A program made the translations under genes and the position numbers. Shown here piece by piece: positions 1-8,865 of a stretch of DNA of 60,086 nucleotides (position 1 is its first letter; each line of letters opens with the position of its first letter). The notes beneath the pieces are model-generated. The model saw only the letters and a program-made list of their open reading frames with translations, was not told where the DNA came from and did no database searches. Origin of the DNA: an uncultured Rhodospirillales bacterium (lineage in GTDB: Bacteria; Pseudomonadota; Alphaproteobacteria; Reyranellales; Reyranellaceae); contig CAMFJT010000006.1 in assembly GCA_945957125.1 (NCBI GenBank), forward strand, positions 1-60,086, read 5' to 3'.

Positions 1-1
1 C

Positions 2-1579
2 CGCGAGGCGTGGCGCCGGGCGCTGGCTCCCGATCTCGCCGCCCGGCCGGGCGCCGGCGCGTCGGCCGGCGGCATCGTGCGCACGGCGATCGCCTTCGAG
101 CCGCGCGACGGCCACCTCCATGTCTTCATGCCGCCGACCGAACGCACCGAGGACTATCTCGAGCTGGTCGCGGCGATCGAGGACACCGCCGAGGAACTCG
201 GCCAGCCGGTATTCCTCGAGGGCTATCCGCCGCCCGGCGGCGATTCCCGCCTCAACCATTTCAGCGTCACGCCCGATCCCGGCGTGATCGAGGTCAACAT
301 CCATCCCTCGGCCGGCTGGCGCGAGGTCGTCGAGAAGACCGAGATCGTCTACGAGGAGGCGCGCACGACGCGGCTCGGCGCGCAGAAATTCATGATCGAC
401 GGCCGCCATACCGGCACCGGCGGCGGCAACCATGTCACGCTGGGCGGGCCGTCGGCCGCCGAGTCGCCGCTGCTGCAGCGGCCGGACCTGCTGAAGAGCC
501 TGCTCGGCTACTGGCTCAACCATCCCTCGCTCTCGTACCTGTTCTCGGGCCTGTTCATCGGCCCGACCAGCCAGCATCCGCGCATCGACGAGGCGCGCAA
601 CGACGCCCTGCACGAGCTCGAGATCGCCTTCCGCCAGATCGAGCCCGGCCGCCAGACGCCGCCGTGGCTGGTCGACCGCATCTTCCGCAACCTGCTGGTC
701 GATGCGACGGGCAACACGCACCGCACCGAGTTCTGCATCGACAAGCTGTTCACGCCCGACTCCGCGGCGGGCCGGCGCGGCCTGCTCGAGATGCGCGCCT
801 TCGAGATGCCGCCGCACTGGCGCATGAGCGTGGCGCAGCAGGCCGTGCTGCGCGGCCTGGTCTCGGCCTTCTGGCAGCGGCCTTACGAGAAGCGGCTGAG
901 CCGCTGGGGCACGCGGCTGCACGACGATTTCATGCTGCCGCACTTCGTCTGGCAGGATTTCTCCGACGTGCTCGACGACCTCAAGTCGGCCGGCTACCGC
1001 TTCGAGCCCGAATGGTTCGCACCGCATTTCGAGTTCCGCTTCCCGCGGATCGGCGAGATCGCGCAGCGCGGCGTCGAGCTCGAGCTGCGCCACGCGCTGG
1101 AGCCGTGGCACGTGCTGGGCGAGGAACCGGGCGGCGGCGGCACGGTCCGCTATGTCGACAGCACGGTCGAGCGGCTGCAGGTCCGCGCCGAGGGGCTGAA
1201 CGACGCGCGCCATGTCATCGCCTGCAACGGCTGGCGCCTGCCGCTGCACGCCACGGGCAATGCGGGCGAGTACGTCGCGGGCGTGCGCTATCGCGCCTGG
1301 GCGGCCGCCAATTCGCTGCATCCGACGATCGGCGTGCATGCGCCGCTGATCTTCGACATCCACGACACCTGGAGCGGCCGCTCGATCGGCGGCTGCACCT
1401 ACCACGTCGCCCATCCCGGCGGCCGCAACTACGACCGCATGCCGGTCAACGCCAACGAGGCGGAAGCGCGCCGCCGTGCCCGCTTCTTCCCGATCGGCCA
1501 TACCGGCGGCCCGGCCCCCGAGCCACGCAGCATCGACAACCCCGAGCACCCGCTGACCCTGGATCTTCGGCGGGCCTGA
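2..1579 (+). CDS. DUF2126 amidoligase-like / transglutaminase-like protein, C-terminal 525 residues (5' end outside window)
   Basis: The reading frame is open from the first bases of the window and stops at 1577-1579, so the N-terminal part (normally a transglutaminase domain, full length about 1100 residues) lies upstream. What is visible matches the DUF2126 domain, described in Pfam as a putative amidoligase of glutamine-synthetase-like fold. Supporting signs are an acidic [10 protein letters not shown] stretch near nt 290-320 and a glycine-rich [12 protein letters not shown] motif near nt 412-450, which resembles the GS-type GxGxHxH element. The end [10 protein letters not shown] looks like a natural C terminus. 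The gene precedes the ATP-grasp/alpha-E fusion and the transglutaminase on the same strand, the usual partners of this family. A GTG at 77 could be mistaken for a start but lies inside the conserved domain. Family is confident; the chemistry is only predicted. Confidence 0.85.
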   Translation, partial: REAWRRALAPDLAARPGAGASAGGIVRTAIAFEPRDGHLHVFMPPTERTEDYLELVAAIEDTAEELGQPVFLEGYPPPGGDSRLNHFSVTPDPGVIEVNIHPSAGWREVVEKTEIVYEEARTTRLGAQKFMIDGRHTGTGGGNHVTLGGPSAAESPLLQRPDLLKSLLGYWLNHPSLSYLFSGLFIGPTSQHPRIDEARNDALHELEIAFRQIEPGRQTPPWLVDRIFRNLLVDATGNTHRTEFCIDKLFTPDSAAGRRGLLEMRAFEMPPHWRMSVAQQAVLRGLVSAFWQRPYEKRLSRWGTRLHDDFMLPHFVWQDFSDVLDDLKSAGYRFEPEWFAPHFEFRFPRIGEIAQRGVELELRHALEPWHVLGEEPGGGGTVRYVDSTVERLQVRAEGLNDARHVIACNGWRLPLHATGNAGEYVAGVRYRAWAAANSLHPTIGVHAPLIFDIHDTWSGRSIGGCTYHVAHPGGRNYDRMPVNANEAEARRRARFFPIGHTGGPAPEPRSIDNPEHPLTLDLRRA

Positions 1580-1591
1580 ACAGGTGCTTTC

Positions 1592-1706
1592 CCGTCGTTC
1601 CGAGCGGAGCGAAGCGTAGTCGAGGGACCTGCTCGCCCCGGCAGCGACCACATGAACAGGTCCCTCCACTACGCCTCGCTTCGCTCGGCTTCGGTCGGGA
1701 CGACGG
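1592..1706. repeat. Imperfect palindromic intergenic repeat, type B copy 1
   Basis: Left arm from 1592 begins ccgtcgttccgagcg and contains the gagcgaagcg-type core. The right arm ends at 1706 with gtcgggacgacgg. The arms are broadly complementary and separated by about 25 nt. It resembles the elements at 22101-22189 and 29819-29884 and fills the gap between the DUF2126 gene and the ATP-grasp gene. There is no U-tract, so it is not a classical terminator. Confidence 0.7.
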
Positions 1707-1713
1707 ACTCTTC

Positions 1714-1741
1714 TTCCTCTCCCCCTAGCGGGGGAGAGGAA
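1714..1741. repeat. Perfect 12-bp-arm hairpin, TTCCTCTCCCCC / GGGGGAGAGGAA
   Basis: Two perfect 12-bp arms are separated by a 4-nt loop (tagc), just upstream of the ATP-grasp gene start at 1762. The same ctcccc...ggggag design recurs at 10496-10522, 14391-14411 and at the ends of the two type C elements. It could reduce read-through or stabilise the 3' end of the upstream message. Confidence 0.7.
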
Positions 1742-1761
1742 CATCAGGTCTAAAGGGGCAT

Positions 1762-4275
1762 ATGGAATCGCTGCGCGGCCTGTCCTCCTCGCCGGCAAGT
1801 GCGTACGACGAGCTGGTCACCGGCCAGAAGTCGATCCGCTACCACTGGCAGGGCATCCTGAGCGTGATCCGCGCCCTGCCGGGCGGCGGCCTGAGCGAGC
1901 GTGTCGAAAGCGCGCGCCGCCAGCTCGAGGAGTCCGGCGCCACCGTCAACCTGCTCGACGATCCCGGCAAGCCGTCCTGGACGTTCGATCCCTTGCCCTT
2001 CGTCATCACCCCCGACGAATGGTCGGCGCTCGAAGCGGGCCTGATCCAGCGCGCCGGGCTGCTCGATGCGATGCTGGGCGATCTGTACGGTCCGCAGGCC
2101 CTGCTCGCCGAACGGCTGCTGCCGCCGATGCTGGTCCACGCCAACCGCCACTTCCAGCGTGCCTGCCAGGTCACCGACGGCAAGCCGCCGGTCCGTCATC
2201 TCGGGCAATACGCCGTCGACCTCGTGCGGCTCGGCGACGGCCGCTGGCACGTGCTCGCAGACCATACGGAAGTGCCGTCCGGCGTGGGCTATGCGCTCGA
2301 GATCCGCCGCGTCCTGGCGCGCAGCCTGCCCGAGGCCTTCCGCTCGATCCCGGTGCGTCATCTGCGCCCGTTCGTCGATCGCTGGCACAACGCGCTCGAG
2401 GGCCTGGCGCCGCCCAACGTGGCGCGCCCCAACATGGCGGTGCTGACGCCCGGCTCGCTGTCGGCAACCTACTTCGAGCACGTCTACCTCTCCCGTGCGC
2501 TCGGCGTGCCGCTGGTCGAAGGCGGCGACCTGGTCGCGCGCGACGGCGAGGTGCTGATCAAGACGCTGGCCGGCCTGCGCCCGGTGCACATGCTGCTGCG
2601 GCGACTCGATTCGGCCTTCGCCGATCCGCTCGAGCTGCGCGCCGATTCCGCGCTCGGCGTCACCGGGCTGGTGGAAGCGACGCGCAGCGGCAAGATCTCG
2701 CTCGCCAACGCGCTCGGCTCGGGGCTGGTCGAAACGCCGGCGGTGATGCCGTTCCTCGAGCGGCTGTGCCAGCGGCTGCGCGGCGAGCCGCTCAAGATCC
2801 CCTCGCTCGACGTGTGGTGGCTGGGCGAGCCGACCGCCTACGCCTTCGCCATGGCGCACCTCGATTCGATGATCGTGCGGCCCTGCCTCGGCCAGGACCG
2901 CGAGCCGATCGTGGTCGGCATGCTGGACCCGCCGGAGCGCAAGGCGCTGGAGCAGCGCATCGCCGCCCAGCCCGGCCAGTTCGTGGCGCAGTATCCTGTC
3001 GCCCCCTCGCTCAATCCCAGGTGGGACGGCCAGACCCTGGTGCCGTCGGCCGTCGTGCTGCGCTGCTTCGTGATCGCCGAGGGTGATGGCTATCGCGTGC
3101 TGCCCGGCGGCCTGGCGCGCGAGCCCGCGGGCGACACCGCGCTGCGGCAGCTCAGCCGCCTGAACGGCACGCTCAAGGACGTCTGGGTGCTCGCCGAGGA
3201 TGCCGCCGACGTGCAGGTCCCGACCAGCCGGCGCTTCCACCAGCTCGCCGTCGATCGCGGCAGCGCGGACCTGCAGAGCCGTGTCGCCGACAACCTCTAT
3301 TGGCTCGGCCGCTATATCGAGCGGCTCGACAACGGCGCCCGGCTGCTGCGCACCGCGGCAACGCGCGTCGCCCAAGGAGCGATCGGCATGCGCGAAGGCG
3401 TCGAGCTTCGCCTGCTCGGCCGGCTGATCGACCATGCCAACCTGATGCCCTCGCAGGCCGCGCTCGCGACGCCGGAGAGCACGGCCTTTCAGCAGGGCCT
3501 GATCACCGTTGCCTCCGAGCGACGCGGGCTCGCCACCGTGTTCGACAACATCCAGCGCCTGGCCGGCGCCCTGCGCGATCGCTTCTCGCCCGACATGACG
3601 GCGGCGTTCGGGCCGATGATGGGCGAGGTCCGCAACCGCCTGCTCAACGCGCGCGGCAACCTCGATCCGCTGCTGGCGGCGCTCGACGACATCGTGCGCT
3701 TCGTCGCCACGCTCTCGGGCCTCGCCCAGGAGAACATGACCCGCGGCACCGGCTGGCTGTTCCTCGATCTCGGCCGCCGCATCGAGCGCGGCCAGTTCGT
3801 GCTCGGCTCCGCGCTCGGCCCGTTCCAGCAGTCGCCGATCGACTGGGACGCCGCCATGCGCATCGCGCTCGAGCTGTGCGACAGCACGATCACCTACCGC
3901 ACGCGCTATCTCGGCCAGCTCCAGCCGGCTCCGGTTCTCGACCTGGTGGTGCTGGACGACAGCAACCCGCGCGCCTTCGCCTTCCAGCTCCGCTCCATCG
4001 CCAGCCATCTGCAACGCCTGGGACAGGCCTCGGGCACCGTCGTGCCGGACCTGCTGATCTCGCTCGACGACGATCTCGACCGCGCCGTCCAGCTCTTCGG
4101 CGGCGAGGAGAAGTCGTGGCGGCACGAGGGGCTGGCGCTCGCCGTGCTGCGCGAGATCGCCGCCGACGGCCAGGACCGGCTGGAGGAGCTCTCGGAGGCG
4201 ATCACGCGCGCCTATTTCAGCCACGTGCCGATCGCGCAGGCCGTCGGCTCGATGGCGTCGCTGGCGGCGAGCTGA
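1762..4275 (+). CDS. Circularly permuted ATP-grasp protein fused to alpha-E domain
   Basis: The 837-residue protein carries a circularly permuted type 2 ATP-grasp domain (about residues 15-490) followed by an all-helical alpha-E (DUF403) domain from about residue 504 (SRVADNLYWLGRYIERLDNG) to the end. ATP-grasp enzymes form carboxylate-amine bonds; members of this group are predicted (Iyer, Aravind and colleagues) to make or tag peptides together with transglutaminases, with the alpha-E domain as an accessory. Recognisable signs are the HANRHFQRACQ and YAVDLVRLGDGRWHVLADHT segments and SGVGYALEIRRV. An aaggggc sequence precedes the ATG at 1762. The next gene, a transglutaminase, starts 5 nt after the stop, implying one transcript. 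The two domains are often separate adjacent genes in other bacteria, so the fusion is notable but not unique. Substrate unknown. Confidence 0.9.
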   Translation: MESLRGLSSSPASAYDELVTGQKSIRYHWQGILSVIRALPGGGLSERVESARRQLEESGATVNLLDDPGKPSWTFDPLPFVITPDEWSALEAGLIQRAGLLDAMLGDLYGPQALLAERLLPPMLVHANRHFQRACQVTDGKPPVRHLGQYAVDLVRLGDGRWHVLADHTEVPSGVGYALEIRRVLARSLPEAFRSIPVRHLRPFVDRWHNALEGLAPPNVARPNMAVLTPGSLSATYFEHVYLSRALGVPLVEGGDLVARDGEVLIKTLAGLRPVHMLLRRLDSAFADPLELRADSALGVTGLVEATRSGKISLANALGSGLVETPAVMPFLERLCQRLRGEPLKIPSLDVWWLGEPTAYAFAMAHLDSMIVRPCLGQDREPIVVGMLDPPERKALEQRIAAQPGQFVAQYPVAPSLNPRWDGQTLVPSAVVLRCFVIAEGDGYRVLPGGLAREPAGDTALRQLSRLNGTLKDVWVLAEDAADVQVPTSRRFHQLAVDRGSADLQSRVADNLYWLGRYIERLDNGARLLRTAATRVAQGAIGMREGVELRLLGRLIDHANLMPSQAALATPESTAFQQGLITVASERRGLATVFDNIQRLAGALRDRFSPDMTAAFGPMMGEVRNRLLNARGNLDPLLAALDDIVRFVATLSGLAQENMTRGTGWLFLDLGRRIERGQFVLGSALGPFQQSPIDWDAAMRIALELCDSTITYRTRYLGQLQPAPVLDLVVLDDSNPRAFAFQLRSIASHLQRLGQASGTVVPDLLISLDDDLDRAVQLFGGEEKSWRHEGLALAVLREIAADGQDRLEELSEAITRAYFSHVPIAQAVGSMASLAAS

Positions 4276-4279
4276 CCCG

Positions 4280-5158
4280 ATGCACTATCTCCTGTCGCAC
4301 CGCACGACCTATACCTACGCTAGCAGCGTCGACTCCGCGCACCACATCGCCCATCTGCGCGCCCGCCCGTTCGTCGGCCAGACGGTGACCTCGATCGGCA
4401 TCGTCATCCATCCGGAACCGGACCTTGCCGTGCAGCATGTCGACCACTTCGGCAACCTGATCGACATCTACCGCATCGACCGGCCGCATCAGCGCTTCGA
4501 CATCGAGGTGCGCGCCGACGTCGAGGTGAAGTTCCCCGATCCGCCGCCGGAGCACGAGACTCCGCCATGGGAGGAAATCCGCAAGGCGCTGGCCGGCGAC
4601 GGCTTTCCGACGGCGATCGAGGCCAGCGAGTTCGTCCACGAATCGCCGCTGGTGCCGATCGACGATGCGCTGCGCACCTACGGCGCCGAATCCCTGACCG
4701 CGCAGCGGCCGATCCTCGAGGCGGCCCGCGAGATCACGCGAAGGATCAAGACCGACTTCGAGTATCACCCCGGCGCCACCGACATCTCGACGCCCCTGGC
4801 GGAGGTGTTCGAAGGCAAGGCCGGAGTCTGCCAGGACTTCGCGCACGTCATGATCGCCGCGCTGCGCGCGCACGGCCTCGCCGCGGGCTACGTGTCGGGC
4901 TACATCCGCACCGTCAGCTCGAAGGAGGAGGCCGCCCTGCGCGGCGCCGACGCCAGCCACGCCTGGGTCGCGGTGTGGTGCGGCGAGAAGGCCGGCTGGG
5001 TCCATCTCGACCCGACCAACGACCTGGTCGCCAGCCAGGACCACGTCGCCATCGCCTGGGGCCGCGACTTCTCCGACGTGAGCCCACTGCGCGGCGTCAT
5101 CCTCGGCGGCGGCCGCCACGCCTACAGCGTGGCCGTGACACTCGTGCCGACGGGGTGA
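4280..5158 (+). CDS. Transglutaminase family protein
   Basis: A 292-residue protein with an N-terminal bacterial transglutaminase beta domain (MHYLLSHRTTYTYAS) and a transglutaminase/papain-fold core. The catalytic triad is intact: Cys184 in GVCQDFAHV, His227 in ASHAWVAVW and Asp244 in HLDPTND. No signal peptide is visible, so it is probably cytoplasmic. It is the third gene of the amidoligase-like/ATP-grasp/alpha-E/transglutaminase cassette, where such enzymes are thought to cleave or exchange amide bonds made by the ligases. The proteasome-like Ntn-hydrolase often found with the cassette is absent downstream. Confidence 0.92.
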   Translation: MHYLLSHRTTYTYASSVDSAHHIAHLRARPFVGQTVTSIGIVIHPEPDLAVQHVDHFGNLIDIYRIDRPHQRFDIEVRADVEVKFPDPPPEHETPPWEEIRKALAGDGFPTAIEASEFVHESPLVPIDDALRTYGAESLTAQRPILEAAREITRRIKTDFEYHPGATDISTPLAEVFEGKAGVCQDFAHVMIAALRAHGLAAGYVSGYIRTVSSKEEAALRGADASHAWVAVWCGEKAGWVHLDPTNDLVASQDHVAIAWGRDFSDVSPLRGVILGGGRHAYSVAVTLVPTG

Positions 5159-5179
5159 GGACGGCTGGAAGATGAATAT

Positions 5180-5340
5180 TTGCCGGCCATCCGCGACTAC
5201 AGCGTCGTCGTCGAACGCGAGGAGGACGGCTGGTACGTGGCGAGCGTTCCGAGCTTGCCGGGGTGGCTTGTCTGGAAGCTGGCGATACACCGACGCCCTT
5301 GGAGTTCGTTGGCGTTCAGCATGTGTCCATCGCCGCGTGA
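5180..5340 (+). pseudogene. hicB: hicB antitoxin remnant (internal deletion and frameshift)
   Basis: From 5180 (TTG) one frame encodes PAIRDYSVVVEREEDGWYVA and SVPSLPG, a typical HicB N terminus. After about 5260 the frame changes and CLEAGDTPTPLEFVG then VQHVSIAA runs to a TGA at 5338-5340, which looks like a HicB C-terminal tail. About 20-30 middle residues seem to be missing. The TGA overlaps the GTG of the following hicA-like frame (GTGA), the usual coupling of the pair. The identification comes from motif memory only. Confidence 0.55.
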
Positions 5341-5484
5341 TACGGCTCCCGGCAATTTCAGGCCGGGAGTTGGTGGCTGCGCTCGGACGCAGAGGCTTTC
5401 ATGTTATTCGTGTCAAGGGTGCCAACGGGTGAACCGACGGCAGTGGCGTCACGATCATGTTCGTGTGCACTCGCAGGAACACGG
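5337..5484 (+). pseudogene. hicA: hicA toxin remnant (premature stop and frameshift)
   Basis: Starting at GTG 5337, the frame gives LPAISGRELVAALGRRGFHV then IRVKGANG and stops at 5430-5432. This matches the N-terminal dsRBD-like half of HicA mRNA interferases. Beyond the stop, DGSGVTI in the same frame and VRVHSQEHG in a shifted frame resemble the second half, where HicA carries its conserved VPVH segment. The usual catalytic histidine region (GSHV) is damaged to GAN. The sequence then runs into the stop of the convergent substrate-binding protein gene at 5485. Non-functional as written. Confidence 0.5.
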
Positions 5485-6465
5485 CTATTCGATCGCCTCG
5501 TCCGCCCGTGCGACGAACGCCGGCGGCAGTGCGAGTCCCATCGCGCGGGCGGTGCGGAGGTTGACCACCAGCTCGTAGGTCGTGGGCTGCTGGATCGGCA
5601 GGTCGCCGGGCCTGGCGCCTTTCAGCACGCGGCCGGCGTAGAGGCCGGCCCAGCGATAGGCCTCTTCCCAGCGCGGGGAATAGCTCGCCAGCCCCCCGGC
5701 ATCGGTGAAATCGCGATTGGGATAGATCGCCGGGACGCGCTCCCGCGCCGCCCAATCGATGATGCGCTGGCGCTGGGAGATCAGGAAACCGTCGATCGAC
5801 ACGGCGAGCGCGCCGGGCCTGTGCGTTGCGAGATCGGCCAGCACGCGATCGAGCTCGGCCACGGTCGCGGCCCGATCGACATGCAGTGCCAGGCCGAGCG
5901 CCGCCGCCGCGCGCTGCGCGTCGGCTTCCAGCTCGGACATCATGGCGCTGGTCGAGTTGACCAGCAGGGCGGCCGTCCCGATGTCCGGTCGCATCTCCTT
6001 CAGAAGGTCGAGGCGCTTGCCCTCGAGCGCCGCGGCGACGAGCATCGCGCCGGTCGCATTGCCGCCGGGCCGCGCCAGGCTGCCGACCAGCTTGAGCTTC
6101 ACCGGATCGAAGCCGATGGTGAAGATGATCGGGATGGTCGAGGTCGCCGCCTGCGCCTCGATCGAAACCGGCGTGCCGCCGACCGCCATGATCAGGTCGG
6201 GCTTGCGCGCCACCAGCTCGGTCGCGAGTGCCTTCAGCCGGCCAAAGTCGCCGTCGGCCCAGCGATACTCGAACGTGACGTTCTGGCCCTCGACGAAGCC
6301 CTCTTCCTTCAGCGCCTCCTGGGCAACCCGGAGCAGGTGCGCGTCGGTGGCAAGCGAGCGGCCACTGAGATAGCCGATCACCGGCCGCCTCGTCGTCTGC
6401 GCGCGAGCGCCGTCGGCGAAGGCGACCGCACCGGAAGCGAGGAGCGCGCGCCGCGTCAGGCTCAT
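5485..6465 (-). CDS. ABC transporter substrate-binding protein (ABC_sub_bind / TrpX-like)
   Basis: A 326-residue periplasmic binding protein of the ABC_sub_bind family (BMP/TrpX-like fold). The N terminus MSLTRRALLASGAVAF plus ADGARAQ is a signal peptide without a lipobox. Family marks are RPVIGYLSG, FVEGQNVTFEYRWADGD and a late DFTDAGGLASYSP. I place the start at ATG 6465, which overlaps the stop of the upstream gene (ATGA, 6462-6465); an earlier ATG at 6489 lies inside that upstream gene. No permease or ATPase gene accompanies it, so it is an orphan binding protein, as is common in alphaproteobacteria. Ligand unknown. Confidence 0.88.
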   Translation of the reverse strand: MSLTRRALLASGAVAFADGARAQTTRRPVIGYLSGRSLATDAHLLRVAQEALKEEGFVEGQNVTFEYRWADGDFGRLKALATELVARKPDLIMAVGGTPVSIEAQAATSTIPIIFTIGFDPVKLKLVGSLARPGGNATGAMLVAAALEGKRLDLLKEMRPDIGTAALLVNSTSAMMSELEADAQRAAAALGLALHVDRAATVAELDRVLADLATHRPGALAVSIDGFLISQRQRIIDWAARERVPAIYPNRDFTDAGGLASYSPRWEEAYRWAGLYAGRVLKGARPGDLPIQQPTTYELVVNLRTARAMGLALPPAFVARADEAIE

Positions 6466-7322
6466 CCGCCGAGGAACTCCTTGGTCCATCCCGTGTAGTC
6501 GGCCTCGCGCGTGACCCGTTTCATCAGCTCGGCGTCGGCGACGCCCTGCAGCTTGCCGGGCTGCACGCCCTCGCGCAGCGCCTTCAGCGTCTCGTAGGTC
6601 GCCTTCACGGCGGCGGCGAAGGGCTGATGGCCCTGCAGCGCGATGCGGACGCGGCGGGCGGAGAGATAGTCCTTGTCGGTCAGCTCGCCCGACACGCCGC
6701 CCAGGATGAGCGGCAGGGTCGTGGCCGCGGAGATCGCGTCGAGCTCGGCGCGGGTCCTGACGCCGACGAAGAACAGCGCGTCGACGCCGGCCGCCTCGTA
6801 GGCCTTGCCGCGCGCGATGGCGTCGTCGAGGCCGGTGATCTGCACCGCGCTGGTGCGCCCGGCGATCGCCAGCAGCGGATCCTGCCGGCCGGCGAGCGCG
6901 GCCTTCATCTTGCCGACACCCTCGGCGACGGTCGTGAGTCGCGGCTTGGTCGTGCCGAACGGCGTCGGTAGCTCGGTATCCTCGATGCTCATCCCGCCGA
7001 TGCCGGCGGTCTCCAGCTCCTCGACCGTGCGCTTCACATTGAGCGCATTGCCGTAACCGTGGTCGGCATCGACCATCAGCGGCAGCTTGCCGGCGCGGTT
7101 TATGCGGTAGGCCTGCTGCGCGAACTCGCTCAGAGTCAGCACGATCAGGTCGGGCGCGCCGAGCACCGCCAGCGAGGCGACCGAACCCGCGAACATGCCG
7201 AGCTCGAAGCCGAGATCCTCGGCGATCCGGGCGGAGATCGCGTCATACACCGAGCCCGGATGAACGCAGCGATTGCCGTTCAGGACTTCGCGGAAACGCG
7301 TGCGGCGGTCGGTCCAGTGCAT
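6462..7322 (-). CDS. Isocitrate lyase/PEP mutase family protein, oxaloacetate decarboxylase-like
   Basis: A 286-residue alpha/beta barrel of the isocitrate lyase/phosphoenolpyruvate mutase superfamily. The motifs DADHGYGNALNVKRTVEEL and MSIEDTELPTPFG are closest to the PA4872-type oxaloacetate decarboxylases (oxaloacetate to pyruvate and CO2, Mg-dependent). The isocitrate lyase KKCGH motif is absent. The start is set at ATG 7322, preceded by gggag about 8 nt upstream; the open frame extends further to 7541 but the added residues look non-coding. The gene is divergent from the MFS carrier across a 148-bp region and overlaps the following binding-protein gene, so the two are probably co-transcribed. 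Confidence 0.85.
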   Translation of the reverse strand: MHWTDRRTRFREVLNGNRCVHPGSVYDAISARIAEDLGFELGMFAGSVASLAVLGAPDLIVLTLSEFAQQAYRINRAGKLPLMVDADHGYGNALNVKRTVEELETAGIGGMSIEDTELPTPFGTTKPRLTTVAEGVGKMKAALAGRQDPLLAIAGRTSAVQITGLDDAIARGKAYEAAGVDALFFVGVRTRAELDAISAATTLPLILGGVSGELTDKDYLSARRVRIALQGHQPFAAAVKATYETLKALREGVQPGKLQGVADAELMKRVTREADYTGWTKEFLGG

Positions 7323-7470
7323 GGCGAAACTCCCAGGGTCATCGCATTTCGACGAGCGAATCGAGCCGTCTTCCGCTCTCTCGGTCGAAGGCGTAGCGTT
7401 CTTAGCACTGGCGGTCCAACGGTGCGACGGACCCGTCCTGACAAGAACAAGCGCCATTCGGGGGAACACA

Positions 7471-8850
7471 ATGTTCGAGATACTCGACCGGCAGACACGT
7501 CTGACCGGCAACCAGAAGAAGATACTCGGCGCGGCGATCATCGGCGACGCGCTGGAATTCTTCGACTACTTCCTGATCGGCTTCGTGCTGGCCTTCCTGA
7601 TCGGGCCGTGGAAGCTCACCTTCGGCCAGTCCGCGACCGTGCTGATGTCGTCGGGCATCGGCGCCATTCTCGGCGCCTACATCTGGGGCTGGGCCGCCGA
7701 CCGGATCGGCCGCCGCAAGGTCTTCATCGGCACGGTGCTGAACTTCTCGATCGCCACCGGCCTGCTCTATTTCACGCCGGACAACGGCTGGGTCTACCTC
7801 ACCGTCATGCGCTTCTTCGTCGGCTTCGGCGTCGGCGGCCTCTATTGCGTCGACCTGCCGCTGGTGCAGGAGTTCATGCCGAGCAGCAAGCGCGGCTGGG
7901 TCGGCGGCCTGGTGACCTGCGTCATCCCGCTCGGCGTGGGCCTCGGCGCGGTGCTTGGCGCCTTCATCGGACCGACCGAATGGCGCCTGCTGTTCGTGAT
8001 CGGCCTGGCGCCGTCGCTGCTGGTGCTGCTGGTCCGTATCTGGGTGCCGGAATCGCCGTGGTGGCTGGTGCGGCAGGGCCGCTACGAGGAGGCACGCAAG
8101 TCGCTCGCCTGGGCCCTGGAAGTGCAGCCGAGCAGCCTGCCGATGCCCAACGCCTCCACCCTTCCGCCGGTGGCGGCGACGTCGTGGTTCGAGCTGTTCA
8201 AGTATCCGCGCAGCCTGCTGGTCTCCTGGCTCGGCAATGCCGGCGCCCAGACCGGCTCCTACGGCATCAACCTGTGGGCGCCTTCGCTGTTCGTGCTGCT
8301 GCTCAAGGTCACGCCGCAGGAAGCGTCCAAGATGTTCATCCTGCTGACGGTGACCGGCTTCATCGGCCGACTCTCCTTCTCCTGGATGTCGGACGTGATC
8401 GGGCGCCGCAAGGCCGGCGGGCTGCTGGGCATCGGCGCCGGCATCCTGACCATGGTCGCCGGCTACAACTACGACGTCATGTGGTTCGGCGTATCGGCCT
8501 TCTGGCTGATCCTGGCCGCGACGATGTTCTTCGCCGACGGCGGCTTCGCCATCGTCGGTCCCTACGCGGCCGAGGTCTGGCCGTCGCACCTGCGCACCAG
8601 CGGCATGGGTTCGGCCTACGGCTTCGGCGGCATCGGCAAGATCATCGGCCCGGTCGGGCTCGCGCTGATCGTCGGCTCCGGCAACTTCCTCAAGCCGGAC
8701 GTACCCCTGCCGCAGATTCCGACGGCCTTCGTCTATCTTGGATGCTGGTTCCTGATGGCCGGGCTGGTCTACTATTTCATCGGCATCGAGACCAAGGGCA
8801 AGTCGATCGACCAGATCGACAAGGAACTGGCCGCCGCCAGCGCCCGCTGA
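7471..8850 (+). CDS. MFS transporter (sugar/organic-acid porter type)
   Basis: A 459-residue major facilitator protein with about 12 hydrophobic segments. The motif after TM2 is GWAADRIGRRK and after TM6 there is PESPWWLVRQGR, both typical of the metabolite:H+ symporter and sugar porter groups; the motif GDALEFFDYF in TM1 resembles aromatic or organic-acid carriers. ATG 7471 starts the conserved N terminus, downstream of a gggggaac stretch. The next gene begins 15 nt after its stop with a GTG, so the carrier and the monooxygenase-like gene probably form an operon, suggesting uptake of the compound degraded downstream. Substrate not identifiable. Confidence 0.88.
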   Translation: MFEILDRQTRLTGNQKKILGAAIIGDALEFFDYFLIGFVLAFLIGPWKLTFGQSATVLMSSGIGAILGAYIWGWAADRIGRRKVFIGTVLNFSIATGLLYFTPDNGWVYLTVMRFFVGFGVGGLYCVDLPLVQEFMPSSKRGWVGGLVTCVIPLGVGLGAVLGAFIGPTEWRLLFVIGLAPSLLVLLVRIWVPESPWWLVRQGRYEEARKSLAWALEVQPSSLPMPNASTLPPVAATSWFELFKYPRSLLVSWLGNAGAQTGSYGINLWAPSLFVLLLKVTPQEASKMFILLTVTGFIGRLSFSWMSDVIGRRKAGGLLGIGAGILTMVAGYNYDVMWFGVSAFWLILAATMFFADGGFAIVGPYAAEVWPSHLRTSGMGSAYGFGGIGKIIGPVGLALIVGSGNFLKPDVPLPQIPTAFVYLGCWFLMAGLVYYFIGIETKGKSIDQIDKELAAASAR

Positions 8851-8865
8851 CCGAGAGAGGACGAC

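Noticed and set aside
1750..4224. 824-codon open frame on the minus strand opposite the ATP-grasp gene
   Set aside because: A shadow of the real plus-strand gene in very GC-rich DNA; its translation is rich in histidine, glutamine and arginine, with no domain and no ribosome-binding site.
5172..5578. Functional HicBA or two new small genes
   Set aside because: The conserved segments change frame and an early stop interrupts the toxin, so I call remnants rather than genes.
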